From: Chryseobacterium sp. UBA6632
GTDB lineage: Bacteria; Bacteroidota; Bacteroidia; Flavobacteriales; Weeksellaceae
Assembly: GCA_002455915.1 (NCBI GenBank)
Contig: DKLU01000153.1
Coordinates: 1-5,924 of the forward strand
Reading direction: 5' to 3'
Length of the DNA stretch: 5,924 nucleotides
Part shown: positions 3,863 to 5,924 of the stretch, in pieces
Layout of the letters: each line of letters opens with the position of its first letter
Position numbering within the stretch: the stretch's first letter is position 1
Made by a program: the position numbers and the translations under genes
Notes under the pieces: model-generated
What the model was told of the DNA's origin: nothing
The model's database searches: none
The model's input: the letters and a program-made list of their open reading frames with translations, nothing else

Positions 3863-5924
3863 ATGAATAAAAAATCGCTGATAGTATTTTTAGGTTTAGG
3901 CACGCTTGCTTTTGGGCAGGTGAGCAAAACGGTCAGTTATTTTCCGCTGAATAAGGTTGCTTTGTCTGAAAGTGCTTTCAGCAGGGCGATGCAGACGGAT
4001 AAGAACTACATTATGTCGATGGATGCCGACCGCTTGCTGGCTCCATATCTGAAAGAAGCAGGACTTAATCCTAAAAAAACAAATTATCCCAACTGGGAAA
4101 ACACAGGATTGGATGGTCATATCGGCGGTCATTATCTTTCAGCGTTGGCACTGATGTACGCTTCTACAGGCGATGCCAAAGTAAAACAGCGTCTAGATTA
4201 TATGATTGATGAGCTGGAACGATGCCAGAATCTTTCAGGAAACGGCTATATTTCCGGCGTTCCTAATGGTAAAAAAATCTGGACAGAAATCTCTGATGGC
4301 AATATTCGCGCATCTGCTTTCGGACTGAATGACCGTTGGGTTCCATTATATAATATTCACAAAATATATTCGGGTTTGCGTGATGCTTATTGGTATGCAG
4401 ATAGCGAAAAGGCAAAAAAGATGCTCATCAAGCTTACCGATTGGATGGCGGATGAAGTTTCAGGACTTTCCGATAATCAGATTCAGGAGATGTTGAGAAG
4501 CGAACACGGCGGTCTGAACGAGGTTTTTGCTGATGTTTACGACATTACAAAAAATGAAAAATATCTCAAACTTGCCCATCGTTTTTCGCATCTGGCCATT
4601 TTAAATCCTTTGCTGATTCACGAAGACAAACTGACGGGAATTCACGCCAATACACAAATTCCGAAAGTAATTGGCTTCAAAAGAATTGCCGATTTGGAAC
4701 ATAATAAAGAGTGGAGCAGTGCGGCAGATTTTTTCTGGACAAATGTTACGCAAAAACGTTCTGCAATTATCGGTGGAAACAGTGTCAGCGAACATTTCAA
4801 TCCAACAAGCGATTTCAGTGGAATGATTAAAAGCATTGAAGGTCCCGAAACCTGCAATACCTACAATATGCTCAAGCTGACCAAAGAGCTTTTCGCTACC
4901 AACCCGAAATCTTCTTATCTGGATTATTACGAAAGAGCTTTGTACAACCATATTCTTTCCACTCAAAATCCTGAAAAAGGCGGTTTTGTATACTTCACGC
5001 CGATGCGTCCCGGTCATTACAGGGTGTATTCCCGGCCGGAAACCAGTTTCTGGTGTTGTGTAGGTTCGGGAATGGAGAACCACGCGAAATATAGCGAAAT
5101 GATTTATGCGCATTCGGATAATGATTTGTATATCAATCTGTTTATTCCGTCTGTTTTAAAATGGTCGGAGAAGAAATTGATTTTGAGACAGGAAAATAAT
5201 TTTCCACAAACACCTTCAACAAAATTAATTTTTGACCTTGCTCCAAAATCCGAAATCAATTTAAAATTAAGAGCTCCGGAATGGACGAATGCTTCACAGA
5301 TAAGTGTTTTCATTAATTCAAAAAATATCAATATTCCTGTCGATTCCGAAGGTTATATTAATATCAACAGAAAATGGAAAAAAGGCGATGTCATCGAGAT
5401 GAAAATGCCGATGCATCTTTCTGCGGAACAGCTTCCGGATAATTCCGATTATTTTGCGTTCAGATATGGACCTATCGTTTTGGCAGCCAAATATGGAAAA
5501 GAAAATCAACAGGGATTATTTGCCGATGACAGCCGCGGTGGGCATATTGCGCACGGACCACAAATTCCTCTGAATGAGATTCCGACGATTTTAGGAACTC
5601 CTGCAACGGTTTTAAATCATTTGGAGCCTGTTAATCAAAAAGATTTAACATTTAAAATTAGCGGTCTTTATCCTCAGAATAAATTCAGTAATGGATTGGA
5701 ACTTGTTCCGTTTTATCAGGTTCAGGAAGAGCGATATATCATCTATTTTCCTCAGGCAACTCAGGATAAAATCGAAATGATTCAGCAGAAAAAAGCCCAG
5801 GAAGAAGAAGCTGTCCGAAAACTGGATAATATCACAATAGATAAAATTCAGTTAGGCGAGCAACAGCCGGAATCCGACCACTTTTTTGACAGCAAAGATG
5901 GTTACGATGGCTATATGGAAGACA
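3863..5924 (+). CDS. Secreted GH127/GH146-type (DUF1680) beta-L-arabinofuranosidase, 3' end cut by window
   Basis: 687 codons are present with no stop before the window end; relatives with this architecture have nearly 800 residues, so roughly 100 are missing. It is expected to release terminal beta-L-arabinofuranose from plant glycans in the periplasm. Residues 1-19 are a signal peptide (MNKKS, a hydrophobic core, then AFGQ) with no lipobox cysteine. An (alpha/alpha)6-barrel catalytic domain follows (about 28-430). By comparison with Bifidobacterium HypBA1, C398 of SFWCC is the likely nucleophile, E329, C331, C398 and C399 the zinc ligands, and E310 (SEHF) the candidate acid/base. A beta-sandwich region follows (about 430-545). 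After it come a DUF4986-like domain (about 585-630, LELVPFY then ERYIIYFP), a Q/K/E-rich helical linker (about 632-653), and the start of a DUF6805-like domain (GEQQPESDH, 665-673). An in-frame ATG at 3842 would add seven residues; 3863 is preferred because it gives a compact signal peptide, although the bases before 3842 also look acceptable. The family is firm; exact linkage is not known. Confidence 0.88.
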   Translation, partial: MNKKSLIVFLGLGTLAFGQVSKTVSYFPLNKVALSESAFSRAMQTDKNYIMSMDADRLLAPYLKEAGLNPKKTNYPNWENTGLDGHIGGHYLSALALMYASTGDAKVKQRLDYMIDELERCQNLSGNGYISGVPNGKKIWTEISDGNIRASAFGLNDRWVPLYNIHKIYSGLRDAYWYADSEKAKKMLIKLTDWMADEVSGLSDNQIQEMLRSEHGGLNEVFADVYDITKNEKYLKLAHRFSHLAILNPLLIHEDKLTGIHANTQIPKVIGFKRIADLEHNKEWSSAADFFWTNVTQKRSAIIGGNSVSEHFNPTSDFSGMIKSIEGPETCNTYNMLKLTKELFATNPKSSYLDYYERALYNHILSTQNPEKGGFVYFTPMRPGHYRVYSRPETSFWCCVGSGMENHAKYSEMIYAHSDNDLYINLFIPSVLKWSEKKLILRQENNFPQTPSTKLIFDLAPKSEINLKLRAPEWTNASQISVFINSKNINIPVDSEGYININRKWKKGDVIEMKMPMHLSAEQLPDNSDYFAFRYGPIVLAAKYGKENQQGLFADDSRGGHIAHGPQIPLNEIPTILGTPATVLNHLEPVNQKDLTFKISGLYPQNKFSNGLELVPFYQVQEERYIIYFPQATQDKIEMIQQKKAQEEEAVRKLDNITIDKIQLGEQQPESDHFFDSKDGYDGYMED

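Noticed and set aside
3742..4132. Minus-strand frames across the glycosidase start
   Set aside because: They overlap the signal peptide and first helices of a clear gene in antisense, and neither has recognisable domains.
4601..5113. 170-codon open frame on the minus strand inside the glycosidase gene
   Set aside because: It lies fully antisense to the conserved catalytic core, including the ETC and CC motifs. Its translation resembles no family, and it is best explained as a shadow frame.

Overview
The window looks like part of a Bacteroidota chromosome, most likely from a Flavobacteriia/Weeksellaceae member such as a Chryseobacterium relative. The reasons are AT-rich DNA, two exact matches to the Bacteroidota -7 promoter box (TAnnTTTG), almost no Shine-Dalgarno sequences before the genes, and the gene families present. 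The genus is an inference from style, not from a marker gene.

Left part (1-2631, + strand): an intrinsic terminator closes a gene lying upstream of the window. A two-gene operon follows, with 2 bp between stop and start. It encodes a DnaQ-like DEDDh 3'-5' exonuclease that begins with TTG, and a 636-residue protein with a cyclic-nucleotide-binding-like domain, two CBS domains, a GlnD-like nucleotidyltransferase domain (DUF294) and a DUF294 C-terminal domain. This pair looks like nucleotide housekeeping or signalling and has no evident link to the right half.

Right part (2634-5924): a minus-strand gene encodes a Nudix-fold transcriptional regulator of the NrtR/AraR type. Its Nudix box has lost its catalytic glutamates, so it is probably a ligand sensor rather than an enzyme. 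A 542-bp non-coding region separates it from a divergent + strand gene for a secreted GH127/GH146-type (DUF1680) beta-L-arabinofuranosidase, which is cut by the window end after 687 codons. In Bacteroides, AraR-type Nudix regulators control L-arabinose use and lie close to enzymes of this glycosidase superfamily. The simplest reading is therefore the edge of an arabinose/arabinan utilisation locus with its local regulator.

The divergent intergenic region is the least explained part. It holds the regulator's promoter, two good palindromes that could be operators, phased A-tracts, a GC-rich hairpin, a short hairpin followed by T8 that could terminate or attenuate transcription toward the glycosidase, and a 31-codon ORF with the best Shine-Dalgarno-like sequence seen in the window. 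No CRISPR array, tRNA, rRNA or mobile element was seen. No wholly new multi-gene system is evident; the best candidate for novelty is the regulatory architecture at 3321-3862.
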